From Adenophora triphylla var. japonica (Eukaryota > Streptophyta > Magnoliopsida > Asterales > Campanulaceae): a DNA stretch of 64,000 nucleotides. Each line of letters starts with the position of its first letter. Position 1 is the first letter of the stretch. Where the stretch lies: NCBI GenBank assembly GCA_022495995.1, contig JAFEMH010000924.1:496001-560000 (forward strand). Direction: 5' to 3'. The notes beneath the pieces were generated by a model, which was not told the origin of the DNA, did not search any database, and saw only the letters and a program-made list of their open reading frames with translations. The position numbers were made by a program, and so were the translations under genes. Shown in pieces: positions 45,083 to 58,200 of this stretch.

Positions 45083-46806
45083 TTGGATGCATTTGACAGT
45101 GAAAGCATTAAGACAGAAAAAACAGACTATTCACATTACAGGAGGCCATCCTGGGAGGTAATTCGAAACCCCCTAGACAGAAAAATTGGATCACAGCAAG
45201 CTGGGCCTAGCTGGACAAGTAAATTCCGGGTAGATAAAAATTTTATACCCAGAGCCCAAGCCCAAACAAAAACCCTTACTTTTGGAACAAACACTTTACC
45301 CGTTTGCACAGATGAAAATAGAAAGTTCAGACCCATTTACGGAATGAACCTCACAGAAAGACAACAATGTTTACTTGACAATCTGTGGCACATACAGACA
45401 TTCCCAAACGAATCTACAAAGAAAGTTCAAATCTTAAACTCTCTGGGATATTTCTTTCTGGAAACATCCCAAAAAATCCCCGATAAGCCCATAACCAAAA
45501 GATTTTCACATTATGTTATTCTTCGTGGAACAAAAGTGGGTATTTTTAACAAATGGGAAACAGTTGTTAAACATATACACCAAAGGGTTCCACAGTTTTT
45601 CAGAAGCAATGTATACAGCAGCACTTTGGGCTCAAAACATTTTTTAAAGAACCCGAAGAGGTGAAAACATTTTCTGAAATTACAAAAGAAAATACAGAAC
45701 AGGTCATTAAAAAACAGGAAGAGGTTATTGCAACATTACAAAAACAACTTCTTCAAAAAGAACAGAATAATCAAGTCATACAGTTACAGGTTGAAAACAA
45801 AATATTAAAACAACAGGTAGCAGTTCTTGAAGAAAGATTACAAAAGTCAAAGGCTGCAAGTTGTGAGCCTATTATCAACAGGGATTTCAACAGTTTTAAA
45901 GCCCGTGTTCTTGACATACCATGGAGACAGACATTACAGCCAGTACTGGACAAATTCAAAGAACTTGATGAAATGATTTCAAAGAGAATTTGTATGGGAT
46001 TCCCTTTAATCCTATATAAATTACAGCAGATGATAGTACAGATAGTCTTTCGTGAGATAAAATATACAGGAGTGAAAGTAACAGAGAGAATAAACAGCGA
46101 AGGAAGAGATACAGGAGTATTGCTACTACAGATTGATTTGGTTGAAACAGACATGCCACATGAGCTAATCACTCAATTCTACCATTATGGAATGATTGAT
46201 TATGTTCAATTTACGCTAACCCCTAAAACAGAAAAAATAATCAACAGCTTTGGAGAAAAATTCACATTAGTAGCAGGAAATATTGCAGTTCAATCTCATC
46301 CAAAAGTGGTGGGATGTAAAATTTTCGCATCCTTACCCGAAGTAGACAGTCATACCTACAGACCATCAAGAAAAAGAATTTTTGTAAGCACCGAACTCAT
46401 AGACCAGGAGGTACTTGATCTGGAAATAAAGATTGAAGAAAACATTGACTTTTCGAGCCTTTTTTGGCTCCATGATCAAGAAAGTGAAGCATACATAGAC
46501 AAAAATGTAATAAACGATTATCACAAAAGCGCTATTACAGAATACCAAAAAACACCAGAGCTCCCGAGATTCTTTCCTTGGCCCAAATACAAGCTTATGG
46601 CAGAAGGACATTACACCCAAGTCTGGACAATAGAAAACTGGAACATGCTTCTCCCGTTCATTGGAGAAGGAGACAAGCTAGTACAAGACCACATTGTCAA
46701 TAGAAATGATCCATGGCCCGAACCAGAAGACGATTACATGCAAGATGCACAATCAGACGGAGGAGACACCGTCCCAACCATTGACAGCAACTACAGGGAT
46801 TTCTGA
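45083..46806 (+). pseudogene. Viroplasmin/transactivator-like protein (pararetroviral)
   Basis: In Caulimoviridae this protein builds inclusion bodies and promotes reinitiation on polycistronic RNA. Part one (45083-45664) holds the viroplasmin motif at about residues 144-165 (YVILRGTKVGIFNKW). Part two (45661-46806) has a coiled coil (about residues 10-65), then a conserved-looking globular region and an acidic tail. The two parts are in different frames: the reading slips at a T run near 45640. The first codon at 45083 is not ATG, so the N-terminus is uncertain or truncated. Apart from the slip no stop occurs in about 1.7 kb. Confidence 0.7.
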
Positions 46807-46820
46807 AAGTACGCAAGCAG

Positions 46821-46854
46821 TGACGACAGAAGACAGAAGACGTATGCAATGACG
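46821..46854 (+). promoter_or_regulatory. as-1-like element of the viral promoter
   Basis: TGACG occurs at 46821-46825 and 46850-46854, about 250 bp before the TATA box. Paired TGACG motifs bind plant TGA bZIP factors and are typical of caulimovirid pregenomic promoters. The spacing here is wider than in the 35S as-1. Confidence 0.5.
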
Positions 46855-47104
46855 ATAGGCGGCTAAATCAAACAGATAGTGGGAATTTTTAAACATGGCC
46901 GACAGCATCCACTTTACCTTTGGCAGAAAGCATCTTACTTTTCCTAGTGGGCAACTTAAAAATTTTTGTTTGTATTCTCTTTTGTCAGTGCATAGTTAGG
47001 AGAGTCTACTTTAATAATTGTAAATAGTGCATTTTTACTTTAATTATTGTAAGTAATAGGTAACCGGTGAGACAACTGGCTAGGTAGGTTTTGATTTCAA
47101 GGGT

Positions 47105-47112
47105 TATAAATA
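47105..47112 (+). promoter_or_regulatory. TATA box of the pararetroviral pregenomic promoter
   Basis: TATAAATA followed by CCCTCTTCATTCTCCC. The leader copies begin about 45 bp downstream (47152), consistent with a transcription start near 47135-47140. Confidence 0.6.
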
Positions 47113-47151
47113 CCCTCTTCATTCTCCCTTGTAAGTACGCTTGAAAAACTT

Positions 47152-47392
47152 ATGAATCAATTGAGAGAAAACCTTTCAAAAACCATTTTGCAATCTTCTT
47201 AATATTATGGCAGCTTAAACACCTTTCCGACCCCTTAGTCCTATTACTTAAATTCCTTTTATACCTTCTGCACTTCATATTAGAGCCCTTACATAAAAAA
47301 ATAAAAAAAAAAATAAAAGAGTGTTTTATTGCTATTCCGCTGTAAAAATTCTGAAGGAAATATCACTATACCTCCTCAATCTCTTTGTAAGT
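47152..47392 (+). repeat. Pararetroviral leader, copy A, first half
   Basis: It runs from ATGAATCAATTGAGAG to the target site TTTGTAAGT and continues at 61461 after the Sire insertion. It aligns, inverted, with 62226-62468. It contains A-rich AATAAAA runs near 47290-47325 that could serve as polyadenylation signal. Confidence 0.85.
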
Positions 47393-48873
47393 TGTTGGGT
47401 ATGCATGTTTTAACCCTCCTATATTTGTATTAGATTTGATTGATACCATAACCTCCTGTCTATTTTAAGGACTTTAGGACCCTATGTAATGAAGCTTAGA
47501 CTTCAATTTTTTAGTTAAGTCCATTTTATAGATTAGGCTTGAAGACTCGGCACGTACTCATTGGAATTGAGAGTTGCGGCCGAAGTTTCAAACCACTCCT
47601 TTGGAACCGCCCTAGCAAAACCGCCCTTAGCATTTGCTTGGTGAAATCCTTTGTTTGAAACTACTCTTGAACTACTCAAGTGCAACCGCCCTATGATGAA
47701 CCGCACCTCGTGCTTCATTATCAACCGCACTTTGCAACCTCACCGGAGTTACCAACCGCACTTGTCAAACCGCCCGTACTCCGTAACCGCCCCCAATGAT
47801 TGAGACTTGAAGTGAACCGCTCTTTGACTTTGTGATCCACATCAAGAATATCCAATGTCAACCACCTTATCTTGTCACGTGATTCAAAGTCGAGAAGATC
47901 CGCAAGGATCTTGAAAAGGTGACAGTGTCCAAACCTCATTGCTTGCACTGGAGCATTATCGCCTTTATCTCGCAACTACCGTACCAAAGGACAAAAGTGG
48001 TTGCTGTGGACCAATAAGAAAGCATCAAGTACTGTCCTTCATCAGCTGTGTCCAACGGCTACATTTTGGATGCTTGGGTATAAATACCCCCAATCTTCTC
48101 CATTTGAAGATTGCTTGAAAAATTGAGAAATTGCTGTGTTCATGTGAAGTTGAAGCTCTGCCCAGAAATTCCAAGTCCTTTGAATCTTCATCTTCATACT
48201 TCAAGAAATATTCCCCAGCCCAGAAATCAAGCCTTAACACATTCAAGAATCATTGTGCTCTACATCTCTTAGATTTAAAGAGCCTTGATCTTGTTCTCAC
48301 ACACACACCTCTCTTGTTTAAACACATAGTTTATTCATTAGAGATACACTGGTTATAGTTTTGGATTTGTTCTTCATAGTAAAGATTTTATTGTACTTTG
48401 TAATCTCTCAAATACTTAATATAAAATCTCTCTTAGAAATCCAAGACTAACCATCTTGGTAGTGGACGTAGATCGTTTATCGATTGAACCACTCCAAATA
48501 TTGTGTTCTTACTTTCTGCATTTATATTTCTTGTGCTTACTAATTATTTATCTCTCGTCTGTTTGATCTTTATTTAGATATCCATTATTGTGAAATAGTG
48601 TTTGGAGTTAACAGTATCAAAACCACACTTGTTTGTAAACCTCACTTATCAACCTCACTTAAAACCGCTTTACAAACCTCTCCTAACAAAACCGCCCTGT
48701 AACTCTAAATATTCCGCTGTGCATTTTACACTATCACTTGTAGTCTATTATCAACCGCAAGAGGATTTTGTAAGCAAGAGGTTTAAATTTTATTTAAGGG
48801 AGAAAAATTTGTAACAGCCTATTCACCCCCTCTAGCCGTATTTTCACCCTTGTTGCCACCTTTGGGACCAACA
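47393..48873 (+). repeat. 5' LTR of the Sire element
   Basis: It begins TGTTGGGTATGCATG and ends TTTGGGACCAACA. The TATA box TATAAATA is at 48079-48086. It is rich in AACCGC hexamers. It differs from the 3' LTR mostly at CCG/CTG and CG/CAG positions and small indels. Confidence 0.95.
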
Positions 48874-48875
48874 AG

Positions 48876-48888
48876 TGGTATCGTGAGC
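48876..48888 (+). other. Altered primer-binding site of the Sire element
   Basis: It reads TGGTATCGTGAGC where TGGTATCAGAGC (initiator tRNA-Met) is expected. The CA of CAGAGC is replaced by CGT, a 13-base variant in a normally invariant site. Confidence 0.75.
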
Positions 48889-48945
48889 TAACACATTTTA
48901 AAACCACTGTTTTTCAAGCTTAACAAACTTGTGTGCCGATTCGAT

Positions 48946-50900
48946 ATGGCAACCTCAAAGACAATGACTACTGTTAACTATTCACACATTCCAATGTTGG
49001 ACGAAGACCACTTTGACATCCGGAAGTGCCGAATGCTTATTCATTTGGAAACCATAGATGAGATGTCGGTGGAATGCGTGATCAATGGCCCTCTAATTCC
49101 AATGAAGGCTAACACCGATGCAACCACCAATGCCGAAACTCCAGAGGTCAAAAAGCCAAAAGATGAGTGGTCGGATGAAGAGAAAAGAATAGTTGCCTCG
49201 GGACAAAGAAGGCGAGGTTCATCATTTCGGAACCCTCCCCGTATCAACTCTACGTAAAGTGATGTACCTCAAAACCGCAGCGTATGTGGGATGCCATAGA
49301 GAGCTACCTCGAAGGTGATGATGAGTGCAAGGAAAACAAATTATACACTCGTTGAAAGATCCTACAACAACTTCAATGTAAAACCCAACGAAACTCAAGG
49401 CCAAACCTACGATCGCTATGTTGAGGTAGTTAATGCTTGTAGATCTCTTGGTAAAACTTTAACCGATAAGGAAATCAATATGACTTTCCTATCTCGCTTT
49501 AGGTTCTAGATGGGTAAATAAGGCTACCTCTCTAGAAGACTCCAAAGTATTGGGTACTTGGTCATTAAGTAACTTGTATGCCAATCTTAGAGTCTATGAA
49601 CTTAAACTAAATCATATTGAAGAGATAGAAGGAAAAACCAAATCGCTTTCTATGTCTCGTAGTGGAACATGAAGAGAAACCATCCACATCCAATCAAACC
49701 ACCGATCCTTCCATATCAACCTCATCACTCATCGAGATGGATGATGATGATTTTGCCATGTTTGTGAAAAGATTTCAAAAATTTAGAAAATCCTCAAAAC
49801 CTTTCACAAAATCATTTTCAAAAGGCAAACCTCCCGCAACATTTTCTAGGGCTACAGTATACAAAGAAGAAGAGTGACTTGGTATGCTACAACCGTAGGA
49901 AACCCGGCCACTTTGCATCCGGGAAAGTGTCCACACTTAAATATGAATATATGAAAAGAAAACTTTTCCTTCGAAATTTTCTCATCGAAAGGGAATGGTT
50001 GCCGAGGAGGAAGAGAATTCGAAGGAATTAGCAACTTGGATTGAAACAGATTCCGAGGATGGAAGTGACGGTGAAACCGAAGAGGTTAACCTCTCGCTTA
50101 GTTGCAGACGCTTCGATGACTCGATTCTGAATCATTTGAGTTGCATGATATGGAGGAAAAGGAGGTTTTTGCAAAACTTCCAAATTATAAATTGGATGAT
50201 GATATTAAACTTACTCCTAGCGTTAAGATAGGAAATTGTTCGTATTCACGTCCCATTTTCTCATCTAAAACCGCTCCACCTTCAAAAGCTATTCCAAAGA
50301 AAATTTTGAAAAAGGTGGTGGAAGAGGTTTCTCCCATGGAACATGAAAAGATGTTCAAGGAAGCTGAAATGGTGATCCATCAATTCTCAAATCTTAAGAA
50401 AGCCTTAAGCTTAGCTCATGATGAACTTAACTCGTACAAGACGGAGAAAACCGTGATGAGGTCTGAAATCTCTAATCTTAAGGACCAAATCAAACAGATG
50501 ACTCCTCTTGCCGATCAAAACCGCATCCTTGAAACTAAGGTTGCCGCACTTCAACTCAGAATGATGACTTGGTAACCCAAATCGACGATCGTCAAAAGAT
50601 TATTGATTCGTGGCTCAAGTCTCAATCCACCAAGGATAAAATCTTGGACTTCCAAGTTCCTCCCGGAACTAAGGATGGTCTAGGGTTTGGATCTCGAGGA
50701 AGAGGAGAAGTGTGCATCCTCGAGTGAAAAGGATGAGGAATTTTTGGAACTAACTAAAGAAATTCCCAAGGGAAGCATGCTAAAGGAAAGGGTAAAGGAA
50801 GACAAGTAAATTATGTCTACCCTAAAGGAAAGCAATATGGGAAGAATTCTCGTGTTAAAACCTAAGAATTCTGTGGAAGCATCCGAAGAGGAAATGGCTT
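48946..50900 (+). pseudogene. Sire gag
   Basis: The start is MATSKTMTTVNYSHIPMLDE. Frames 48946-49257, 49315-49509 (NNFNVKPNETQGQTYDRYVE), 49662-49877 (MDDDDFAMFVKRFQKFRKSS) and 50141-50575 (coiled coil HEKMFKEAEMVIHQFSNLKK) follow in order. A decayed zinc knuckle near 49883-49945 reads CYNRRKPGHFASGK, with the second Cys changed to Arg (CGT at 49894-49896). Many frame breaks. Confidence 0.75.
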
Positions 50901-51379
50901 ATGGAATTGGAAGAATCCCCGCTCCAACCGCTTCGGTGGAAAAGGCGGTTCGTTAACCTGTGTCTCGACCGCGCTTTCTTCGACCGCTCCTCCCGCCTTC
51001 AAAAGCAGTGAATAGCGTTCCTTAAAATACGTGGTCAAACCAAAGCCTGTTCCCTTCGTATCACTGGAATGTTAGCCGGAACTGCTCCTCCCAAACCGCT
51101 TCCTTGTCCAAAACCGCATGCAACTCCTAAGAAGAGTAAGGAGTTAGTAAAACCTCATGAAGCTTGTAGCTATTACAAATGTTCTCGTGTGTGATGGTTT
51201 AGGTCACAAGGCCGCAGAATGCCTTTTGCGGTTCACATCCAATGCCAGAAGAGCAAACCTCCTTCGTCAAACAGGTGTGGGTCGTAAAGGGTTGCTAACT
51301 TCAGACCCAAGGAATAAAGGGGGACCTCGTTCTTAATGTTTACATTTCAGGTCCTCTCGCTTCATGGCCGGTCACTCCA

Positions 51380-51722
51380 AGGATAATGAATGGTATCTTG
51401 ACAAAGGGTCGCTCAAGACATATGACCGGAGATAGATCATTACTTGAAGATGTCGTTGAAGCAAGTGGTCCATCTCGTAACCTTTGGTGACAACAACAAA
51501 GGCAAAACCATTGGATATGGTGTTATAAGGAGAGGAAATCTAACTATTGAGAAGGTTTCTCTTGTCGATGGACTCAAGCACAACCTCCTTTCAATTTCTC
51601 AATTTTGCGACAAAGGAATGCTTTGCAACTTCACGTCATCAAATTGCTTTATCAAAGATAGCATTTCCGGCGTCACCCTACTCACAGGATTCGTAAGAGT
51701 AATATTTACATTATTGATCTAA
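51380..51722 (+). pseudogene. Sire protease and GAG-pre-integrase start
   Basis: The protease active-site region near 51391-51437 reads WYLDKGSLKTYDRR, where Copia proteases have WYLDSGCSRHMTG. The frame is disturbed within the motif. Frame 51444-51722 continues with VTFGDNNKGKTIGYGVIRRG and HNLLSISQFCDKGMLCNF, typical of the protease-to-integrase junction. Confidence 0.75.
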
Positions 51723-51768
51723 ATTCTCGCATGTAGTATTACTAATCTCTCGTTTTGTAGCTAAGAAT

Positions 51769-52620
51769 GTGAGCGAAAATAGTTGGCTATGGCACAAGAG
51801 GTTGAGCCACTTGAACTTCAAGTATCTTGCAAAGATTGGTAGGGAAAACCTCGTTCGTGGTTTACCCAAAGTGGCCGACCATCATCCAGAAATGCAAAGG
51901 CATGTCAACTTGGTAAGGGCCCGCGTCGTCTTTCACCAAAGAAGACCGCTCCTTCAACTTCAAGATGCTTACAACCGCTTCACATAGATTTGTTTGGACC
52001 CGTGACCACCGCCAAAGATTGGAGGAAATAGATATACCTTAGTGGTGGTGGATGATTATTCAAGATATACGTGGGTTGAGATGATGATTTCCAAAGATGA
52101 TTGTTATGAGATTCTCACCGCACTTTTTAGACGGCTCCAAACTCAAAAAGAAGATGACATCGTTAGTGTCCGATCGTATAATGGAACAGAATTTAAGAAC
52201 AACGGTGTTGCTCAAGACAGATGACCACGGGATTGATCACAATTTTTCCACACCGGTGTTCCACAACAAAATGGGGTTGTGGAAAGGAAGAATAGGACGT
52301 TGATTGAGGCCGGAAAGACTATGATATCCGGCGAAGCTACCTCGCATTTTTGGGCCGAAGCAATCAATACCGCATGCTTCACTCGTAACCGCTCCTCATC
52401 AACAAAACCTATAACAAGACTCCCTATGAAGCTTTGGCGAGGAAGAACCCCAACATTGCATTCTTCAAGATCTTTGCCGCAAATGCTTTGTCCTCTACAA
52501 CGGAAGAGAAAATAGAGGTAAATTCGGAGCCAAGGCCGACGAAGGTATTTTTGTTGGGTATGCTAAACATTCTAAAGCTTTTCGTGTTTTCAATAAAACT
52601 AGTTTAAAAATAGTAGAGTC
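51769..52620 (+). pseudogene. Sire integrase
   Basis: WLWHKRLSHLNFKYL and the remains of an HHCC module are in 51769-51987. VVDDYSRYTWVEMM and YNGTEFKN (second Asp position altered) are in 52042-52224. GVPQQNGVVERKNRTL-like text spans the frame change at 52240-52300, then AEAINTACF. The D-D-E triad cannot be read in one frame. Confidence 0.75.
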
Positions 52621-53039
52621 TCGTCCATGTTACTTTCGATGAGCATTCTCTCCTTGAGCCAAATTTGGCTCCAAATGTTGCCGATGATTTTGTTGAGCAT
52701 AATGAACCAGGTGAACCTCAAACCGCACCCGAACCTCAACCGCAAAATCCAAGACCCTCAACCGAAATTCCCCAAAACCGCAATTTTGAAACCGCACCCG
52801 AAGAACCCTCTCCGCATGCAACCGCAAGGGAAGATGAAGTTGAGAATTCCCTATCCAAAGATATAGAACCTCTTCGTCAACTTACCTTTCATGACTTCGC
52901 CAAGGATCTAACGATGTTCCAATTGAAGATCTTCAAGAAACCTCGCCCAACCAGACTTACCCCTGAGGTTCGTGAAGTCGCTAGCCACCCCTCACAAATG
53001 TGATTGGTGATCTGTTTTCCTGTTCAAACAAGGAGATCA

Positions 53040-54600
53040 AATTATGACGAGCATACATCTCTTTTATCTCAAGTTGAACCCAAGAAGATTGATGAAGCAC
53101 TCCAAGATTCCAGCTTGGGTCGTTGCTATGCAAGAAGAACTCAACCAGCTTTGAAAGATGCAAGGTCTGGACTTTCGTGCCTAGACCTCAAGATCAAGGA
53201 GTGATAGGAACTAAGTGGGTATTTAGGAATAAGATGGATGAGAATGGAAGCATCACTAGGAATAAAGCAAGGTTGGTTGCACAAGGATATAGGCAAGAAG
53301 AAGGAATTGATTATGATGAAACCTTTGCTCCAGCTTGCAAGATTGGAAGCTATCGTAATCTTCTTAGCCTACGCCTCTTTCAAGCATTTCAAGTTATATC
53401 AAATGGATGTTAAGAGTGCATTCCTCAACGGCGAACCGCAAGAGACCGTGTATGTTGCCCAACCACCTGGATTTGAAGACTCCAAATTTCCCAATCATGT
53501 CTACAAACTCCAAAAGCTTTGTATGGACTTAAGCAAGCTCCAAGGGCATGGTATGAGACTCTTTCTAAATTTTTACTAGAAAAAGGATTTAAACGCGGTA
53601 AAATTGATACAACTCTTTTTATTGCCAAATATAATGAGCATACTTTACTTGTTCAAATTTATGTTGATGATATTATTTTTGGTTCTACTAATGAGTTACT
53701 TTGTAAGCGTTTCGAAAAGCTAATGAAAAGCAAGTTTGAGATGAGCATGATGGGAGAATTAACATTCTTCCTCGGGCTTCAAATCAAGCAATGCGAAGAA
53801 GGTATTTTCCTCACCAAGCCAAATACACCAAGGAGTTAATAAAGAAGTTTGGATTAGAAAATGCTAAAGCATATGATACTCCTATGGCCACCGGCAATAA
53901 GCTAGATAAGGATCTCAAAGGTAAGAAAGTTGATCGACTTTATATCGAGGTATGATCGGCTCATTACTTTACTTAACCGCTAGTAGGCCCGATATCATGT
54001 TTAGTGTCCGTGTATGTGCACGCTATCAAGCGCATCCTAGAGAAGCACATCTTATTGCAAAGCGTATAATCCGCTATTTATCCGGAACCACTAACCTTGG
54101 ACTTTGGTATTCCAAAGATTCGAATTTCGATCTTGTAGGTTATTCAGATGCAGATTATGCAAACTTGTACTATTGACAGAAAAGCACTAGTGGTACTTGT
54201 CATTTCCTTGAAATAGACTAGTTGCTTGGGCCAGCAAGAAGCAAGCTTCAGCCAAAGTTGTCAACCACACGTAGGCCGAGTATATTGTCACGGTAGTTGT
54301 TGCCGTCAAATCCTTTGGATGAAGCAGCAGCTTGGTGGACTATGGAATCCATGAAGGGAATTGCCCTATCATGTGTGACAACACTTCAACAATTTCGCCT
54401 CCAACAACCCCGTCATGCATTCCAAGACCAAGCATATTGATATCAAGTATCATTTCCTCAAAGACCATGTGGAGAAGAGGAATATCCATTTAGAGTATGT
54501 GGGGACGTATAATCGTATTGCCGACATCCTCACCAAGGCTCTTGACTCCAAGAGGTTTTCTTTCCTCGAGGAGAAATGGGTATGCTTGAACTTAAATAAA
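53040..54600 (+). pseudogene. Sire reverse transcriptase and RNase H
   Basis: In order: GTKWVFRNKMDENGSITRNK and RLVAQGYRQEEGIDYDETFA (53190-53330), KLYQMDVKSAFLNGEPQETV (53390-53450), MYGLKQAPRAWYETLSKFLL, the catalytic QIYVDDIIFGSTN (53655-53695), LLYLTASRPDIMFSVRVCAR, DLVGYSDADYA and HSKTKHIDIKYHFLKDHVE (54415-54690). At least six frame changes. GEP replaces the usual GEL by a CTG to CCG change at 53436. Confidence 0.85.
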
Positions 54601-54689
54601 TTCCATTACTTTTTATTTGCTAACTTGTGTGTTAAGTTTAGGTTGTATTTCTTATTTGAGAATTTTCAACCGCACCTTTGTTGAACCGC

Positions 54690-55260
54690 ATTGATTTCAA
54701 CCGCTTGAGTGGTCAACCGCATATGTGATCAACCGCGTACTTCCAACCGCATATTACCAACCGCCGTATGCTTGTGACCGCTCCATCTTCAAACCGCTCT
54801 CAACAACAGGTATTTTCAATGTTTTGATATTTCTTAGCTTTAGAGAAGCTATGCGGTTTCAAGAACCTATTCAAACCGCACCGCCACGTGGACCCAAGGT
54901 AAGTTTCTTTAATTTCATTTCACCACTTTTTGACATAAGGGCATTTTTGCAAATGTTTTCCCACGTTATTTTAAAATTTAAATGCATTTAATGCAAAGGG
55001 AACATTAGCATTTAAGGCCATCATGTCACCCGTCATTGGCAAAAGAGAAGAAGATGAAAGGGTGCAATCAGAGGAATGATTTCTTTTATGGGAAATCAAA
55101 AAGTCTTTTCAACTGCCCTTACTTGAAAACCTTCCTATAAATAAAAACCAATAACCAACATTTTAACCTTTCAATCTCTGTCACTCTCTGAGCATTGTAC
55201 TTTCCTACCAAACTCATCTTCTCTCTCTCTAAAAATCTTCAAACTTCAAAGTTATTTCTT
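54690..55260. other. Spacer after Sire pol, AACCGC-rich
   Basis: Contains a run of AACCGCAT and AACCGCTT units at 54665-54800, then AT-rich leader-like sequence with a possible splice region before the ATG at 55270. No complete frame. Confidence 0.5.
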
Positions 55261-55269
55261 GAATCTTCA

Positions 55270-58200
55270 ATGGCTCCTAAAGCTCCATTCACCGATATGG
55301 TATGTATTTCTCAACTTCATCTCTTTATTTTCGCAAATCTTTCGTTGAATCCGCCATTGATGAACCATGAAGCTTCGAAAACCCTTGTTTGATTTTTTGT
55401 TCATATTTGCTTCGTTAGTTGATCATTTTGAATGATTTCAGTTGGGTTATGTTCGGATTTGTTGCTAGATTCTTTATATGTAATTTATTTTACGATCAAG
55501 CAATGTTTTGAACACTGATTTTAGATTTTAAGTTTTAGACATTCGAAAACCCATTTATATGTTCTTGCCGCTTTCATGGTGATTCGAGCAAAGTATGAAT
55601 TTTTATTGTTATATTGTTAATCTACCGCTCAATGTGATCATTTTGACATATTGTTTGTTGATTTTGGTGAACTTTTGTTGAATCTCTCGTTCTTAGTGTT
55701 CTTCGTGTTCATCATGCCTTCAACTTCACTGCTCATATGCCATATTAAAATTTTCACATATTTTGGTTCATGAGATTTTCAAAATCTGCTTTCTCATACT
55801 TAGAAATTTTTTTAATAAATTTGGTTTTTGAAACATAAACCGCATGGGATTTGCAACCGCACTCCCGCTAAGAACCGCATGCCTTCTTTTCTTTTCTTTT
55901 GAAACCGCATGACATTTTCATAACCGCTTTCACCATAGAACCGCATGCTCTCTCGAACCGCTCTTACTTAGGAACTGCATACTTGCTAATTCTTTCTTTA
56001 TAACCGCATGCACATCTTAAACCGCATGCACATTTCTAACCGCACTATACTTTGAAACCGCATGCTTGTAAATTTTTTTTTTCAACCGCATGCTAAGTTT
56101 ATTTGAGATGTTACTTAGTATATAGGCTGGACACCATGACCTTCCTCTCTAAGCACCGCTTGCAGTGTGGGATAAACTTGGATTACAATGCCACGTACTA
56201 GTAAAATCTCTTGCATATTCTCAAAGTGTTTTAATTATGTTCACAATTTACTTGAAGTTTGGAGTTCTCAATATTTTCAACCGCATCAATTGCCAACCGC
56301 ATACGTATGCCCAAACCGCTTGTGAATTGTGAATCACCTGTTTGGATCTAAACTTCTTTGTTTCATTTTATAGGATCCTAAATTCTTTATTCCTGGCCAT
56401 GAGATTAATGAGACCGAGCTCCAAGGAGATGCTCTTGGTAGAGAATTGATCGAAGACTAACTACCTCTCGGAATCCTCCTCTCTTCAACAAAGGCCAATC
56501 TTATATCATTCCGTCCTTTGTGGATCGCTTTTACTCCTCACTGTTTCTAGGAGACAGAGTATTATCGATGGCACCAAGATCAAGTGCCTGGTTGGCAAGT
56601 GTTGAAGGCTTCGATATATCCATTGATCATTTGGATATTAGAAGTACTTGGAATTTTCATGTCTCTGGATCCCCTATGGAGGTTGATCGAGGTTCTGGAT
56701 GCAACCGCTCCGTCTACAAGCTAATCCGACTTCTCTTTCTCGGTTATTACAAGAAGAGAGCTAGAAGAGAGTTTGGAGAACTTATGAGCCACTTGGGCTA
56801 TCTTGTAGGAGTGTCTCAGTATGTGGAAAGACCGGCAACCACAACAACTTCACTTCTTCTCAATGGACTTACTGTTGTGCCATTTACAATGGTATTAAAT
56901 TAAATTGGCCCAAGATCTTGATGAAGGAACTGCTAGTTCCATTGATGCTTATCAATCCGTAATCAAGAATGAGCATCAAAGGTGGAGACCATTCCGCAGC
57001 TCCTAACCGCGTTGTTTGCAAGCTATCAACACTTGGAGGATCTCGTACTTTCAACTCCCGAATTATCGCTGCCTATGGGTGAGGGAGACTCTCTTGGAAC
57101 CAGGGTTTGTCACAATTTCGTATATTCCTTTGGAGACACCCAAGACAAGTTTCGTATGATGCCGATACCCTCAACCCCAAGGAGTTCTATGTTGAAATGT
57201 CACCGCAACCGCGGTTACCGCTCTTGGGAAAGCCATTAAGAAAGTCTCAAGGAAGAAGAATCTAGTCCTGGACCCTAAGCCTAAGAAATCTAAAACCGCA
57301 CCATCTCAAACCGCCGGTGCCGGTCCAAGTTCTAAGGGTAAAGGGAAGATGAATCTCGAGAGATGAACCCGATGAGGAGGAAGAAGAAGAGGAAGCCGGC
57401 ATTGCCCCTCTCATCAAGAAAGCAAAGACTGTGAAGACCGCCACCGCAAATCTCTCTCAAGAAGATAAGGTTGCTTTTTACAAAGCAAAAATTGATAAGT
57501 TGGAGAGAAGGGCCGCAGCGAAGAAAGTTGCCAAGGGTCAACCACCATCTTCAACCGCTTGCTACTTCTCAACCGCAAGTTCAACCGCCACCCCAACCGC
57601 AACCAATTCCTCAAACTCAACCGCCTCCCTCTCCAACCATATCTCCTGCTCCAACTCCTACTTCTTCACCCATTCAAACTCAAACTTCTTCTCCAATTCC
57701 TACCCAACATATTTCTCCTTCCAAATCCCTTTCTCCTGAACCTCTTTCTCCATCTCCTCCTCCCAAAACTGCAACCGCTCAGGGGGAGAATCCCAAGAAG
57801 AGGAGGTTCAAACAAATGGCCAAGAAAACAACCCCTCCAAAGAAACACTACCTTCACACTATTGCCAAATCCAACCTCAAAATACCTGGTGAAACCTCCT
57901 CCTACTTTGATAAATCCTCCTCCAAATCCAATTCAGACTCATCATCCCCTCTCGAATTTCAAACCCTCAAAATCAAGCCACCTCAATTCCCAAAGCCTTT
58001 ATCGAATGGACATCCAAGCCATCGCAGCCCACCCCATTCAACCTCTAGGCTTAGAACTCCAACCCCTTCACCAGAGAGATCACCCATACACCAATCATCC
58101 CCTCATAACTCAAACCGCACCCAAAAATCCCCTTCTAAATCCCCTGCTAAATCCCCTATCTCTTCCCCACAAAAATCCAACTCAACTCATTCCAACCCTA